A stretch of 64,000 bases of DNA, from contig JAABRR010000024.1 of the NCBI GenBank assembly GCA_011390785.1, positions 454 through 64,453 on the forward strand, read 5' to 3'. Of this stretch, positions 36,628 to 46,353 are shown in pieces. Within the stretch, counting starts at the first letter, position 1, and every line of letters starts with the position of its first letter. The DNA is from Sphingobacteriia bacterium. Its GTDB lineage: Bacteria > Bacteroidota > Bacteroidia > Bacteroidales > UBA7960. The translations under genes were made by a program, and so were the position numbers. Below the pieces are notes generated by a model. The model made no database searches, was not told the DNA's origin, and worked only from the letters and a program-made list of their open reading frames with translations.

Positions 36628-37521
36628 ATGATGAAAAGGGTTACTTTGATTTCAATTTTATTTACTTTTTTAATCTTAAGTAAATCATTGTACGCTAACG
36701 ATTTTGCAGTTTTTGAAGATAGTCTTAAAAAAATGGCTCACAAAATCATTCTACCCGAACATGACTTTGAAAGACTGGCGCTAAATCTGGAGTTTAAAAA
36801 CTATTTTGAAGAAGTTTTGAAAATGGAAGGATCTCTTAATTATCCTTTCGATTCATTATTAACAATATCCAGAATAAATTCACCCAAAGGAAACTTTAGA
36901 ATTATAACCTGGTATGTGCCCCTAAGCAATAACCAGTTTGAGTACTTTGGCTTTTTTCAATCGAAACAATCGGTAGGGAAATATGATATTTATCCATTAA
37001 CGGATCGTTCATCAATTATTGAAGACCCGGAGTATCAAACATTAGATCATCAAAAATGGTATGGGGCTTACTATACAGATTTAATTCATAAAAGATACCG
37101 CCGCAAAGACTATTACGTATTGTTGGGTTGGCGAGCAGATAATGCATTAACCAGAAAACGTATCATTGAACCCTTACGGGTCTTGGGAAAAGGGAGTCCA
37201 TCTTTTGGCCGCCCTGTTTTTCGATATGAAGAAAACCGTCACCGCAGAATTATCTTTGAATATTCAGCAAAAGCCACCATGACAATCCGCTATGAATCTC
37301 AACTGATAGAACCAGGTAATCGCGCCAAAGGCATAATAGTTTTTGACCGTCTGGCACCAACCCAAAGCTTTTTAGAAGGTAACTTTCAATTTTATGTCCC
37401 TGAGACCAACATCTTCGATGCATTTATTTTTGATTCAGGAAAGTGGGAATTTATAGAAGAAGTAGATGCACGAAATGCCAATAGACGTCCATCTGCAAGA
37501 CCAACACCTCCTACCGAATAA
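36628..37521 (+). CDS. Secreted conserved hypothetical protein
   Basis: 297 residues from the ATG at 36628. The longer frame begins with a TTG at 36535 and hides the signal peptide. MMKRVTLISILFTFLILSKS with cleavage near LYA is a clear export signal. The body is beta-rich and tyrosine/arginine-rich (WYGAYYTDLIHKRYRRKDYY, then VLLGWRADNALTRKR). It ends in a Pro/Arg-rich tail. This type of protein occurs as a conserved hypothetical in Bacteroidota; I know no function. It stands alone between the acyl-CoA reductase and serC genes, 243 bases before serC. Confidence 0.75.
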   Translation: MMKRVTLISILFTFLILSKSLYANDFAVFEDSLKKMAHKIILPEHDFERLALNLEFKNYFEEVLKMEGSLNYPFDSLLTISRINSPKGNFRIITWYVPLSNNQFEYFGFFQSKQSVGKYDIYPLTDRSSIIEDPEYQTLDHQKWYGAYYTDLIHKRYRRKDYYVLLGWRADNALTRKRIIEPLRVLGKGSPSFGRPVFRYEENRHRRIIFEYSAKATMTIRYESQLIEPGNRAKGIIVFDRLAPTQSFLEGNFQFYVPETNIFDAFIFDSGKWEFIEEVDARNANRRPSARPTPPTE

Positions 37522-37764
37522 TTATTGTTAACAAGTATGGGGAAATATTTATGATGTTTTTCTTTCAACATTGTTAGAAATTTACCAATTTTGCTACAAA
37601 ATGGCTTAAGATGAAAGATTGAAGGCTTTTTAACTATATCAGTATCTAATCTATAACAGACTTTAGTTGATTTGTGTAATATTAAACACTGCTAAATATC
37701 TCAGACCAATTAATCTAAGACTTTAATTCAACTTTTAATTCAACAAACTTAAAATTGAACCACA

Positions 37765-38835
37765 ATGAAGAAACACAATTTTAGTGCAGGCCCATCTATT
37801 TTGGCTAAAGAAGTAATGGAAAATACTGCCAAAGCAGTAGTAGATTTAAATGGAACCGGACTTTCAGTAATGGAAATATCGCACAGGGGAAAAGATTTTA
37901 TGGCCATAATGGACGAAACCGTAGCATTGTTTAAGGAGTTACTGGAAATTCCAGAAGGATATCATGTACTCTTTTTAGGTGGCGGTGCCAGCTTGCAATT
38001 CAGCATGGTACCTTATAACCTTCTTGGGAAAAAAGCAGCTTATCTGGAAACCGGATCATGGGCAAAAAAAGCAGCAAAAGAAGCTAAGTTTTTTGGAGAA
38101 ACCGTAATTGTTGCTTCCAGCGCTGATAAAAACTACAACTACATACCTAAAAATTTTACTATACCTGAAGATGCTGATTACTTCCATATTACAACAAATA
38201 ATACTATTTATGGTACTGAGATAAAAGAAGATATGAACTCTCCGGTTCCATTGGTTGCAGATATGTCTTCAGATATATTTAGCAGGCCTGTTGACATTTC
38301 AAAATATGGAATTATTTATGGGGGTGCTCAAAAAAACCTGGGGCCTGCCGGAGTTACCTTTGTAATTATTCGTGAGGATATTCTTGGTAAGGCGGGAAGA
38401 CCTATTCCAACAATGCTCGATTATAAAACACATATTGATCAGGGCTCAATGTTTAATACTCCCCCATGCCTTCCCATCTACACGTCAATGGAAACCCTAC
38501 GCTGGCTCAAGAAAATGGGAGGCGTAAGGAAAATGCAGGAAATTAACCAACATAAAGCACAACTCATGTATTCAGAAATTGAGCGTAACTCTTTGTTTGT
38601 TGGTACTGCAGAAAAAGACTCACGTTCAATAATGAATGTATGCTTTGTTATGAACGAAAAATACAAAGACCTTGAGGCAGAATTCCTTTCATTTGCAACA
38701 TCCAAAGGAATGGTTGGAATAAAAGGCCACCGGTCAGTTGGTGGTTTCAGGGCATCTATTTATAATGCTATGGCAGTTGAAAGTGTACAAGCTCTGATTG
38801 ATGTTATGCAGGAGTTTGAAAAAGAGCATAAATAG
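37765..38835 (+). CDS. serC: Phosphoserine aminotransferase
   Basis: 356 residues, normal length. Fold-type I aminotransferase with [15 protein letters not shown] at the start, the [10 protein letters not shown] phosphate-binding loop, and the PLP lysine K190 in [13 protein letters not shown]. The C-terminal [19 protein letters not shown] carries the substrate-binding Arg/His region. It converts 3-phosphohydroxypyruvate to phosphoserine in serine synthesis (and acts in the pyridoxine route). It is followed by serA after 244 bases, with the dispersed element inserted between, and then by DUF1015. The stop codon TAG is at the same time the first bases of the element. Confidence 0.96.
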   Translation: MKKHNFSAGPSILAKEVMENTAKAVVDLNGTGLSVMEISHRGKDFMAIMDETVALFKELLEIPEGYHVLFLGGGASLQFSMVPYNLLGKKAAYLETGSWAKKAAKEAKFFGETVIVASSADKNYNYIPKNFTIPEDADYFHITTNNTIYGTEIKEDMNSPVPLVADMSSDIFSRPVDISKYGIIYGGAQKNLGPAGVTFVIIREDILGKAGRPIPTMLDYKTHIDQGSMFNTPPCLPIYTSMETLRWLKKMGGVRKMQEINQHKAQLMYSEIERNSLFVGTAEKDSRSIMNVCFVMNEKYKDLEAEFLSFATSKGMVGIKGHRSVGGFRASIYNAMAVESVQALIDVMQEFEKEHK

Positions 38836-38994
38836 TGTCTGCAAAAAAAATCAGGAATTTTTCTCGTGCTTGATAAGAAGGCGTCAAGTGCAAAGTCGGG
38901 CAATAACTGAAAACATTGGGAGTCCCGATTTTATCGGGATGACTGTTTTGAAGACAAGCCCAACACAGCAATTGGCATTTTCTCGCAAGCACTA
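38833..38994. repeat. Dispersed inverted-terminal element, copy 2, abutting the serC stop codon
   Basis: 162 bases, starting in the serC stop codon. Left end TAGTGTCTGC followed by an A run; complement of right end TAGTGCTTGCGAGAAAAT. Inside are a CCCGAT/ATCGGG hairpin and a GTCGGGC/GCCCAAC pairing that encloses it. Alignment with copy 1 at 30673-30836 is continuous with scattered changes, strongest in the right half. The copy lacks two bases in the hairpin left arm present in copy 1. In the serC-serA transcript it would be a structured spacer. Confidence 0.75.
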
Positions 38995-39079
38995 AATAAT
39001 AAATCAGGAATGTATTAAAAGAATCTAATAACAGGGCATTACATCGAATGTCCCGAATAATCATTAAATCCAAACAGAT

Positions 39080-40003
39080 ATGAAAAAAATATTGGTTGCA
39101 ACAGAAAAACCGTTTGCTCCTGTTGCTGTTGAAGGCATCAAAAAAGTTTTTGAAAAAGCTGGATATGAAGTAAAATTACTTGAAAAATATTCTGATAAGG
39201 CAGATTTGCTAAATGCAGTTACTGATGCTGATGCTATGATAATAAGAAGTGACAAAGCCGATGCAGAAGTAATTAAAGCAGCTAAAAATCTTAAGATTGT
39301 TGTGAGAGCCGGTGCTGGTTATGATAATATAGACCTTACTGCCTGCACAGAAAATGATGTAGTAGCTATGAATACTCCTGGTCAAAACTCAAATGCTGTT
39401 GCAGAGCTTGCCTTTGGCATGATGCTTTACAACATTCGAAAAGGTTTTAACGGGGCATCAGGAAGCGAATTAAGGGGTAAAACCATTGGTATACATGCCT
39501 ATGGAAATGTTGGAAAATACGTTGCCCTAATTGCAAAAGGATTTGGAATGAAGGTTTATGCTTTTGATCCTTTTGTTAGTAAAGAAGATATTGAAAAAGA
39601 TGGGATTACAGCTCTTGAGAGTGTCGAAGATCTTTATGGCACCTGCCAGTATATCTCGTTGCATATTCCTGCCAATGAAAAAACAAAAAAGTCTGTTAAT
39701 TCTGAATTGATGTCTAAAATGCCTAAAGGTGCTACGCTGGTTAATACTGCGCGTAAAGAAGTTATATGCGAGGAATGCTTACTGAAGGTATTTGAAGAAA
39801 GGAAAGACTTTAACTACTTGTCTGATCTTGCTCCTGATTGTCAAAAGGAAATTGAAGAAAAATATGCCGGAAGATTTGTATTTACAGCGAAAAAAATGGG
39901 TGCTCAAACTTCAGAAGCAAACATTAATGCCGGATTAGCTGCAGCGGAACAAATTGTAAATTTCTTCGAAAAAGGTGATATAACTTTCAAAGTAAATAAA
40001 TAA
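39080..40003 (+). CDS. serA: D-3-phosphoglycerate dehydrogenase, short type without ACT domain
   Basis: 307 residues, NAD-dependent, first step of serine synthesis. RAGAGYDNIDL and the nucleotide loop around IGIHAYGNVGKYVA are clear, and NTARK carries the usual Arg. The position normally holding the catalytic His (TPHIG motif) reads AKKMGAQT here, so a Lys (K272) replaces His. This is known for short type III enzymes of the Lys kind, such as in Entamoeba and many Bacteroidota. No C-terminal ACT/regulatory domain, so no serine feedback site of the E. coli kind. Between serC and DUF1015 in the same direction. Confidence 0.93.
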   Translation: MKKILVATEKPFAPVAVEGIKKVFEKAGYEVKLLEKYSDKADLLNAVTDADAMIIRSDKADAEVIKAAKNLKIVVRAGAGYDNIDLTACTENDVVAMNTPGQNSNAVAELAFGMMLYNIRKGFNGASGSELRGKTIGIHAYGNVGKYVALIAKGFGMKVYAFDPFVSKEDIEKDGITALESVEDLYGTCQYISLHIPANEKTKKSVNSELMSKMPKGATLVNTARKEVICEECLLKVFEERKDFNYLSDLAPDCQKEIEEKYAGRFVFTAKKMGAQTSEANINAGLAAAEQIVNFFEKGDITFKVNK

Positions 40004-40057
40004 ACGATTGATTCTTTCTATCAATCAATTATCAAAACACACTTCAAACAACACAAA

Positions 40058-41305
40058 ATGGCTATTTTCAAACCCTTTAAAGGTTTTAGGCCACCAAAGG
40101 AAATTGTAAAAAAATTGGCATCCAGGCCTTATGATGTTTTAGATTCAAAAGAAGCCCGAAGCGAAGCCTATGGCAATTCTTACAGTTTCCTAAGGGTGGT
40201 GAAACCTGAGATCGAATTGCCCGAACATTTAAACTCGTATTCCCCTGAAGTTTATGATAAGGCAAAAGAAAACTTCAATAAATTTATTGACAATGGATGG
40301 TTAATACAAGATAGCCATCTCTCTTATTACATTTATGCCCAAACCTGGGGTGAAAAAATTCAATTTGGCATAGTAGGGTGTGCCGGTGTAGAGGATTACC
40401 TGAATAATAACATTAAAAAACACGAACTTACTCGTCCTGATAAAGAAGAAGACCGAATGAAACATGTTCGTGCAGTTAATGCCAATGCAGAACCTGTTTT
40501 TTTCTCCTACCCGGCAGTAAAAGAAATTGATCGTATTGTTACTGATATTGTAAAGCAAAAACCAGAATACGATTTTAAAGCCGACGATGGGTTTGGCCAT
40601 AAACTTTGGCTGATAAACAACATGGAAACGGTGAAAAAACTTCAGAAACTATTTGAAAAAATACCATCTTTTTATGTTGCCGATGGTCACCATCGAACAG
40701 CTGCTGCTGCTTTGGTTGGCAAAGAAAAGAAAGAGCAAAATCCCAAACATACTGGTTCTGAAGAATATAATTTCTTTATGGCAGTGGTATTTCCTGATGA
40801 TCAGCTAACAATTATTGATTATAACAGAGTTGTAAAAGATCTTAATGGATTAACCAAAGAAGAATTTCTGGAACGAATCTCTGATGTTTTTGAAATAACC
40901 GAAAAAGGAGAAAACGCTCACAAACCAACAAAATTGCACAATTTTAGTATGTATCTGGATGGACAGTGGTACGAACTAAGCGCAAGGGAAAATACCTATG
41001 ACGATAGCGACCCCATTGGAGTTCTTGACGTAACTATACTTTCTTACCATGTTCTTGACCATATTTTGGGAATAAAAAATCTTAGAACCGACAAAAGAAT
41101 AGATTTTGTAGGGGGAATAAGGGGTTTGTCAGAACTAAAAAAAAGAGTAGATAGTACTGAAATGACTGTTGCATTCGCCCTATATCCTGTTAGCATGAAC
41201 CAATTAATTGATATTGCTGATTCAGGTAATATAATGCCACCGAAAACCACATGGTTTGAACCCAAATTACGAAGTGGTTTGGTAGTTCATAAACTAAGTG
41301 AATAA
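40058..41305 (+). CDS. DUF1015 family protein
   Basis: 415 residues. Family marks: FKGFRPPKEIVKKLASRPYD, NSYSFLRVVKPEI, and the DGHHRTAAAA motif (about 209-218), which looks like a catalytic or metal site. The C-terminal part has VLDVTILSYHVLDHILGIKN. The function is not established; it is regularly found behind serC-serA in Bacteroidota, suggesting a role in serine metabolism or its regulation. It starts 54 bases after serA. No signal peptide, so cytosolic. Confidence 0.9.
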   Translation: MAIFKPFKGFRPPKEIVKKLASRPYDVLDSKEARSEAYGNSYSFLRVVKPEIELPEHLNSYSPEVYDKAKENFNKFIDNGWLIQDSHLSYYIYAQTWGEKIQFGIVGCAGVEDYLNNNIKKHELTRPDKEEDRMKHVRAVNANAEPVFFSYPAVKEIDRIVTDIVKQKPEYDFKADDGFGHKLWLINNMETVKKLQKLFEKIPSFYVADGHHRTAAAALVGKEKKEQNPKHTGSEEYNFFMAVVFPDDQLTIIDYNRVVKDLNGLTKEEFLERISDVFEITEKGENAHKPTKLHNFSMYLDGQWYELSARENTYDDSDPIGVLDVTILSYHVLDHILGIKNLRTDKRIDFVGGIRGLSELKKRVDSTEMTVAFALYPVSMNQLIDIADSGNIMPPKTTWFEPKLRSGLVVHKLSE

Positions 41306-41319
41306 TTCTTTTAAAAGGT

Positions 41320-41350
41320 TTTGGTACTTTACTTATAAATTGTATCTTTG
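41320..41350 (+). promoter_or_regulatory. Promoter of the ribosomal protein L31 gene
   Basis: TTTG at 41320-41323 (-33), a 19-base spacer and TATCTTTG at 41343-41350 (-7), both exact consensus matches. The start of transcription should be about 41357, inside or just before the leader hairpin. This is the best promoter match in the window. Confidence 0.75.
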
Positions 41351-41352
41351 CA

Positions 41353-41378
41353 CTCCCGAAAAAAAGAGTTTTCGGAAG
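41353..41378 (+). promoter_or_regulatory. Leader hairpin of the L31 gene
   Basis: CTCCCGAAAA at 41353-41362 pairs with TTTTCGGAAG at 41369-41378 over ten positions with one mismatch and a 6-base loop. It starts right after the -7 box and lies about 75 bases before the ATG. A similar arrangement (TTTGCA, then TCCC and A run, then a stem) is found in front of rpsA. It could be an autoregulatory site for L31 or a transcript-5'-end stabiliser. Part of it may lie upstream of the true start. Confidence 0.45.
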
Positions 41379-41451
41379 TTATTTTTATCAGGAAATAATA
41401 TAACTTTAAAATACAAACAAAAAGGCCTTTTTAATAAAACAATATTTAGTA

Positions 41452-41709
41452 ATGAAAAAAGATATCCATCCTGGCAACTATCGCTTAGTTATTTTTAAGG
41501 ACATGTCAAACGACTATTCCTTTCTTACACGTTCTACAGCCAACACTAAAGAAACAGCTACCTGGGAAGATGGTAATGAATATCCGTTAATAAAACTTGA
41601 TATTTCACATACATCACATCCGTTCTATACAGGAAAACAGCAATTGGTTGACACCGCTGGTAGAATTGATAAGTTTAAATCAAAATATCAAAAGCATTTA
41701 AAAAAATAA
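41452..41709 (+). CDS. rpmE2: 50S ribosomal protein L31, type B
   Basis: 85 residues, the size of type B L31. It starts [20 protein letters not shown] and lacks the zinc-binding CxxC pairs of the type A form, as expected. Conserved stretches are [34 protein letters not shown] and [10 protein letters not shown]. It binds the 50S subunit near the central protuberance and bridges to the 30S. The gene has a strong consensus promoter with a leader hairpin and ends at a strong terminator, so it is a single-gene transcript. Confidence 0.97.
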   Translation: MKKDIHPGNYRLVIFKDMSNDYSFLTRSTANTKETATWEDGNEYPLIKLDISHTSHPFYTGKQQLVDTAGRIDKFKSKYQKHLKK

Positions 41710-41730
41710 AAATAGAAATATTTCGATAAG

Positions 41731-41764
41731 AAAAAAAAGCCCTTTTTACAAGGGCTTTTTTTTT
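41731..41764 (+). terminator. Intrinsic terminator after the L31 gene
   Basis: A stem of about 14 bp (A run plus GCCCTT at 41739-41744, with AAGGGC at 41750-41755 and a T run) around a 5-base loop. Strong, T-rich tail. Confidence 0.92.
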
Positions 41765-41825
41765 AAAAAATTCATACCTTTAGCCAGTTATGTAAATTAA
41801 ATTGACAATCAAAACCCAAACAACA

Positions 41826-43013
41826 ATGAATTACATATTATTCGGAGACCAAACTCGTAATCATCTGTTACCCTTCACTTTTACCAGGCCTATTGCCGAT
41901 ATAAGATTAGGAATTCTTACCATAAGAGAAAAATGGGAAAGGATGTTGAATTCAAAAACATCAACCCTTACAGAAGGGTATCTGAATACTAAGTTTCCTG
42001 TGGTTAAAGAAAAAGATAACATTCTTATCAATAGCAGTATATTACCCAATGAAACTATAATAAGCGAGCTATCGCAGCTCTCCCCCAATCAAACGCTAAT
42101 TACAGGCGAAATAATTATTGCCTTGAGACTTAAAGAAGAAGATATAGAAAATTTAGACTGGGATGTTATTGACTCAGTTACCCCCCTTCACACAAAAAGT
42201 ACCCCAAAAAAGATTAACTACCTCTGGAGTCTTATTGAGATGAATGAAGATGCCATTCTTACTGATTTTGAGATGCTTACCGCTCGTCGTCGATCGCAAC
42301 CTATACCCAATACTGTGAAGGTAAGTGCGCCCGAAAAAATATTTATTGAAGAAGGGGCTATTTTAGAAAACATCATTATCAATGCAACAGAAGGCCCTGT
42401 TTATATCGGGAAAAATGCTCATATTATGGATGGAGCAATTTTGAGAGGTCCCCTGGCAATTGGGGAACATACCACCATTAAATTAGGAGCAAAAATATAT
42501 GGATGTACAACCTTTGGTCCTCACTGTAAAGTAGGTGGTGAAGTTAGTAATTCAATAATTTTCGGATACAGTAATAAAGCTCATGATGGTTTTCTCGGAC
42601 ATAGTGTAATTGGTGAATGGTGCAACCTTGGTGCAGACACCAACACATCGAACCTGAAAAACAATTATGAAAATGTAAGATTATGGGATTATCAGGAAGA
42701 AAGTTTCGTACAAACTGATCTTCAGTTTTGTGGCACCTTTATGGGAGACCATACCAAATGCGGAATAAATACAATGTTTAATACCGGAACTGTTGTAGGC
42801 GCCTGTGCACAAGTATTTGGTTCAGGGTTTATGCGGAATTTTATCCCTTCTTTTTCATGGGGAAGTACATCTGGTTTTTCTAAGCATAATATCGATAAGG
42901 CACTTACAGTGGCAAGAAGAGTTTATGCACGACGCAATATTGAATTCACGCAGGATGATGAAAATATACTTCGACATGTTTATGATAAAACCCTTAGCTA
43001 CAGAAACGCTTAA
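41826..43013 (+). CDS. Putative sugar nucleotidyltransferase with hexapeptide-repeat domain (GlmU-like)
   Basis: 395 residues from the ATG at 41826; the frame to 41802 begins with TTG. The N-terminal part (MNYILFGDQTRNHLLPFTFT, then RPIADIRLGIL) is a divergent nucleotidyltransferase-like domain; the usual GxGTR loop is replaced, so activity is uncertain. From about residue 180 a left-handed beta-helix follows (hexapeptide repeats: GPVYIGKNAHIMDGAILRG, GCTTFGPHCKVGGEV, NLGADTNTSNLKNNY). This architecture is a Bacteroidota relative of GlmU, often annotated as glucose-1-phosphate thymidylyltransferase. Lon lies 615 bases downstream. A role in cell-wall or nucleotide-sugar synthesis is likely. 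Confidence 0.8.
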   Translation: MNYILFGDQTRNHLLPFTFTRPIADIRLGILTIREKWERMLNSKTSTLTEGYLNTKFPVVKEKDNILINSSILPNETIISELSQLSPNQTLITGEIIIALRLKEEDIENLDWDVIDSVTPLHTKSTPKKINYLWSLIEMNEDAILTDFEMLTARRRSQPIPNTVKVSAPEKIFIEEGAILENIIINATEGPVYIGKNAHIMDGAILRGPLAIGEHTTIKLGAKIYGCTTFGPHCKVGGEVSNSIIFGYSNKAHDGFLGHSVIGEWCNLGADTNTSNLKNNYENVRLWDYQEESFVQTDLQFCGTFMGDHTKCGINTMFNTGTVVGACAQVFGSGFMRNFIPSFSWGSTSGFSKHNIDKALTVARRVYARRNIEFTQDDENILRHVYDKTLSYRNA

Positions 43014-43571
43014 TTCTAAATTAAGAATAATTTATCGAAACGGAAATGATTATTGGTCAGTGAATCTACAAATATCTCACATAAGAGATATCACTATTTA
43101 TGTTTAGGGCAAATAATACCAATAATATCCTGTTTAAAATTAAGAAACGTGAAATATTATAAATACTAATCCGAAATTATTATTTTTAATACGTTTTAAA
43201 ATTTTTGCTCAGCAAAAATATAACCTTAACACAACCCATCGATAAGTAAATTTTCAGAATTGCATTTATCTTTCCATCGCTTAAAGGGTTATTTAAACCC
43301 TGCTTTAAACAATCAATCAGCTGATTTTCAATCTTCGATATTAATCTTTAAAATGTAAGAAGCAAGGATCAATAATCAATTATTTGACAAACCATGCTTT
43401 AACATTTCGGTAGTTTTTAGTAAGGCCTATTTACCACATCAAAAATAGTGGCATAATGCTTGACCCATACAGCTATTGTAAAACAAATTTTATTCTGTTA
43501 GAAAACGGAAAACAAACAATAAGCACATTTTCAGGTTATTATCAATTAAAAATTTAAACGTTGAAAATGAG
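43014..43571. other. Long non-coding region upstream of lon
   Basis: Over 550 bases without a supported gene, AT-rich. The longest plausible reading frame is a 33-codon frame starting near 43456, with no supporting signal. It ends at the dyads listed separately. Confidence 0.5.
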
Positions 43572-43613
43572 TTTTGTCAGTCTTACTGACGAAGTTTCAC
43601 TTTTATGACAAAT
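43572..43613. promoter_or_regulatory. Candidate regulatory dyads upstream of lon
   Basis: GTCAGT-CTT-ACTGAC at 43576-43590 is a perfect 6-base-arm inverted repeat. A wider pair TTTTGTCA (43572-43579) and TGACAAAT (43606-43613) also faces each other. They lie 16-57 bases before the lon start codon, where a repressor or activator would act. Lon is often stress-regulated, so a heat-shock-type operator is a reasonable guess, but the factor is not known. Confidence 0.45.
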
Positions 43614-43628
43614 TGACCTATATATTTT

Positions 43629-46085
43629 ATGGATAATTATTTTGATTTAAACGGACAACATTTTTCAGGTATGATGGAAGCAGAAACAGAATTTATACCG
43701 TTACTGTCTCCGGAAGAAGAACAACAAATGACAGCAGAAAAACTGCCCGAAGTTCTACCTATTCTCCCCTTAAAAAATACAGTACTATTCCCGGGGGTGG
43801 TAATACCCATTACCATCAACAGAGATAAATCAATAAAACTGGTGAAAGATGTTTACAAAAAAGACAAAATTGTTGGTGTTATTTCGCAAAAGGATGATTC
43901 TATTGAAGATCCTGATTATTCAGATCTGAATCAGATTGGTACGGTAGCATTTATCCTAAAAACCCTTTCAATGCCCGATGGAAGTACGACAGCTATAATC
44001 CAGGGTAAAAAACGTTTCAAGATCGAATCTGTTGTGGAAAATGAACCCTACATGAAGGCCAGAATATCATCTTTTGATAAAACTGGTGCTACAAAATCCG
44101 ACAAAAACTTCAAAGCATTAATTGCTACCATTAAAGACCTTGCCATTCAAATTGTTGATAAATCACCTCAAATACCCAGTGAAGCAGCCTTCGCCATTAA
44201 AAATATTGAAAGCCCTGTTTTTCTTGTTAATTTCATTTCATCAAATCTAAATATAGATGTAGCCGAAAAACAAAAACTTCTTGAAATTCTTGATCTCAAC
44301 ATTCGCGCAAAAACCGTTCTTTCATTGTTAACAAAAGAGCTTCAGGTAGTAGAATTGAAGAATCAGATTCATTCTAAAGTAAAAGTTGATATTGATAAAC
44401 AACAGCGGGATTACATCCTAAATCAACAACTAAAAACTATTCAGGAAGAGCTGGGAGGTAATCCCCACGAACATCAGATTCATGAGCTAAAACAGAAAGC
44501 TGAAAAAAAGCAGTGGAGCAAACAGGCTTCAGAAACATTTGAAAAAGAAATAGGAAAGTTGCAGCGAATGAATCCCGCTGCGGTTGAATATTCATTACAA
44601 TTAAATTACCTTGAAACGCTAATCGAATTGCCCTGGTATGAATATACGGCAGATAATTTTGATCTGACCAAAGCCCAGAAAATCCTTGATCATGATCATT
44701 ATGGATTAGAAAAAATTAAAGACCGGATTATGGAATATCTGGCCGTACTAAAACTCAAGGGAAATATGAAATCTCCAATACTTTGTTTTGTTGGCCCTCC
44801 TGGAGTAGGAAAAACATCTCTGGGTAAAAGTATTGCTGACTCTATAGGAAGAAATTATGTGCGTATGTCTTTAGGGGGGGTGCGCGATGAAGCCGAAATT
44901 CGCGGACATCGAAAAACTTATGTAGGAGCCATGCCAGGAAGGATCATTCAAAACCTGCGAAAGGCAAAAAGCTCCAACCCTGTTTTTGTGCTTGATGAAA
45001 TTGACAAAGTGGGTCATCAAAGCATCAATGGCGATCCGGCAGCAGCTTTACTCGAAGTTCTTGACCCGGAACAAAACAATTCATTCTACGACAATTTTTT
45101 GGAAGTAGATTATGATCTTTCCAATATCATGTTTATTGCTACGGCAAATACCCTGGCTACAATACACCCTGCATTGCGCGACAGGATGGAGATTATTAAC
45201 CTGAGTGGCTACATCGTAGAAGAAAAGATTGAAATAGCCAGGAAACATCTTATTCCCAAACAACTTGAAAATCATGGTTTAAAAAAATCTCAATTAAGTT
45301 TTAATAAAACAATACTAGAAAAGATTATTCAGGATTATACCCGCGAATCAGGTGTTCGTCTTCTGGAAAAACAAATAGCTAAAGTAATTCGATCTCGTGC
45401 TAAATCCATTGTAATGGAAGAAAAATTACCACGCACTTTAAAAGTTGATGAGTTGCAAAAAATCATGGGATCGCCCACATACTCGCGCGAATCATCGATC
45501 ATCAAAAATATGGCTGGTGTGGTTACAGGGCTTGCCTGGACAGCAGTAGGTGGCGAAATTCTCTACATTGAAGTTTCTATTAGCAAGGGAAAAGGTACCC
45601 TTTCACTCACAGGAAATCTTGGTGATGTTATGAAAGAATCAGCTACACTCGCCTACGAATACCTTAAAGCGAATGCTCCGGATCTTGATATTGACCCTTT
45701 ATTGTTTGAAAAGTACAATGTTCATATTCACATTCCTGAGGGTGCCACACCAAAAGATGGCCCTTCAGCAGGTATTACAATGTTTACGGCTCTTGTATCA
45801 GCCTTTACACGCCGAAAAGTTAAACCTGCCATTGCCATGACCGGCGAAATAACCCTTCGGGGACGTGTTACACCTGTGGGCGGTATTAAAGAAAAAATCC
45901 TTGCTGCAAAAAGAGCCAACATTACCGATGTTATTCTCTCTTTCGAAAACAAAAAAGATATAGATGAAATTAATCCGCTATATTTAAAAGGATTGAAATT
46001 TCATTACATCCGCGATATGATGGAGTCCATTGAGCTTGCACTTGAGAAGGCTAAAGTAGATAACAAATTTGCAAAGGCAGATTAA
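43629..46085 (+). CDS. lon: ATP-dependent protease Lon (LonA type)
   Basis: 818 residues, normal for LonA. N-terminal substrate domain with [20 protein letters not shown]; central AAA+ domain with Walker [10 protein letters not shown] at about 389 and Walker [11 protein letters not shown]-terminal S16 protease domain with the catalytic Ser (about S713) in [15 protein letters not shown] and Lys in [13 protein letters not shown]. Lon degrades misfolded and regulatory proteins in the cytosol. A long non-coding region with inverted repeats precedes it, consistent with stress control. The rpsA promoter follows 183 bases after its stop. Confidence 0.97.
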   Translation: MDNYFDLNGQHFSGMMEAETEFIPLLSPEEEQQMTAEKLPEVLPILPLKNTVLFPGVVIPITINRDKSIKLVKDVYKKDKIVGVISQKDDSIEDPDYSDLNQIGTVAFILKTLSMPDGSTTAIIQGKKRFKIESVVENEPYMKARISSFDKTGATKSDKNFKALIATIKDLAIQIVDKSPQIPSEAAFAIKNIESPVFLVNFISSNLNIDVAEKQKLLEILDLNIRAKTVLSLLTKELQVVELKNQIHSKVKVDIDKQQRDYILNQQLKTIQEELGGNPHEHQIHELKQKAEKKQWSKQASETFEKEIGKLQRMNPAAVEYSLQLNYLETLIELPWYEYTADNFDLTKAQKILDHDHYGLEKIKDRIMEYLAVLKLKGNMKSPILCFVGPPGVGKTSLGKSIADSIGRNYVRMSLGGVRDEAEIRGHRKTYVGAMPGRIIQNLRKAKSSNPVFVLDEIDKVGHQSINGDPAAALLEVLDPEQNNSFYDNFLEVDYDLSNIMFIATANTLATIHPALRDRMEIINLSGYIVEEKIEIARKHLIPKQLENHGLKKSQLSFNKTILEKIIQDYTRESGVRLLEKQIAKVIRSRAKSIVMEEKLPRTLKVDELQKIMGSPTYSRESSIIKNMAGVVTGLAWTAVGGEILYIEVSISKGKGTLSLTGNLGDVMKESATLAYEYLKANAPDLDIDPLLFEKYNVHIHIPEGATPKDGPSAGITMFTALVSAFTRRKVKPAIAMTGEITLRGRVTPVGGIKEKILAAKRANITDVILSFENKKDIDEINPLYLKGLKFHYIRDMMESIELALEKAKVDNKFAKAD

Positions 46086-46268
46086 TCAAAAGAGCTAAAG
46101 ACCTTTTAGATTTAGCTAAGAATAATCAGGTTTGTTTTCTATGTTGGCAAAATTTATTAAAATGTTGCTCTGTTTAAACTCATTTAGAGTATGATATTTA
46201 TGTAAATACCTGTATCAAATCATAGATAATTTATTGATTTTAAGTTTTTTATTTGCTAATAATTTATG

Positions 46269-46276
46269 TACTTTTG
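46269..46276 (+). promoter_or_regulatory. -7 box of the rpsA promoter
   Basis: TACTTTTG, an exact TAnnTTTG match, 77 bases before the rpsA ATG. The -33 element is not a clear TTTG at ideal spacing. It is followed directly by CAGTCCC and the leader hairpins. Confidence 0.6.
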
Positions 46277-46280
46277 CAGT

Positions 46281-46335
46281 CCCAAAAATTTGGGCTTAAT
46301 TCAATAAATTGTCTAACCAGGTAACTTAGGTTACC
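46281..46335 (+). promoter_or_regulatory. rpsA leader with two small hairpins
   Basis: CCCAAA/TTTGGG (46281-46286 and 46289-46294) comes right after the -7 box, and GGTAAC-TTAG-GTTACC (46320-46335) is a perfect 6-bp hairpin 18 bases before the ATG. S1 is autoregulated by binding its own leader in E. coli; these hairpins are candidates for a similar control here. Similar first-hairpin placement is seen at the L31 gene. Confidence 0.4.
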
Positions 46336-46353
46336 ACAGCTATTGTAACATTA

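Noticed and set aside
41298-41498. 66-codon frame overlapping the L31 promoter and gene start
   Set aside because: Covers a strong promoter and the L31 start; an out-of-frame shadow.
43456-43557. 33-codon small frame upstream of lon
   Set aside because: No ribosome-binding signal, hydrophobicity pattern or known relative; too little evidence.
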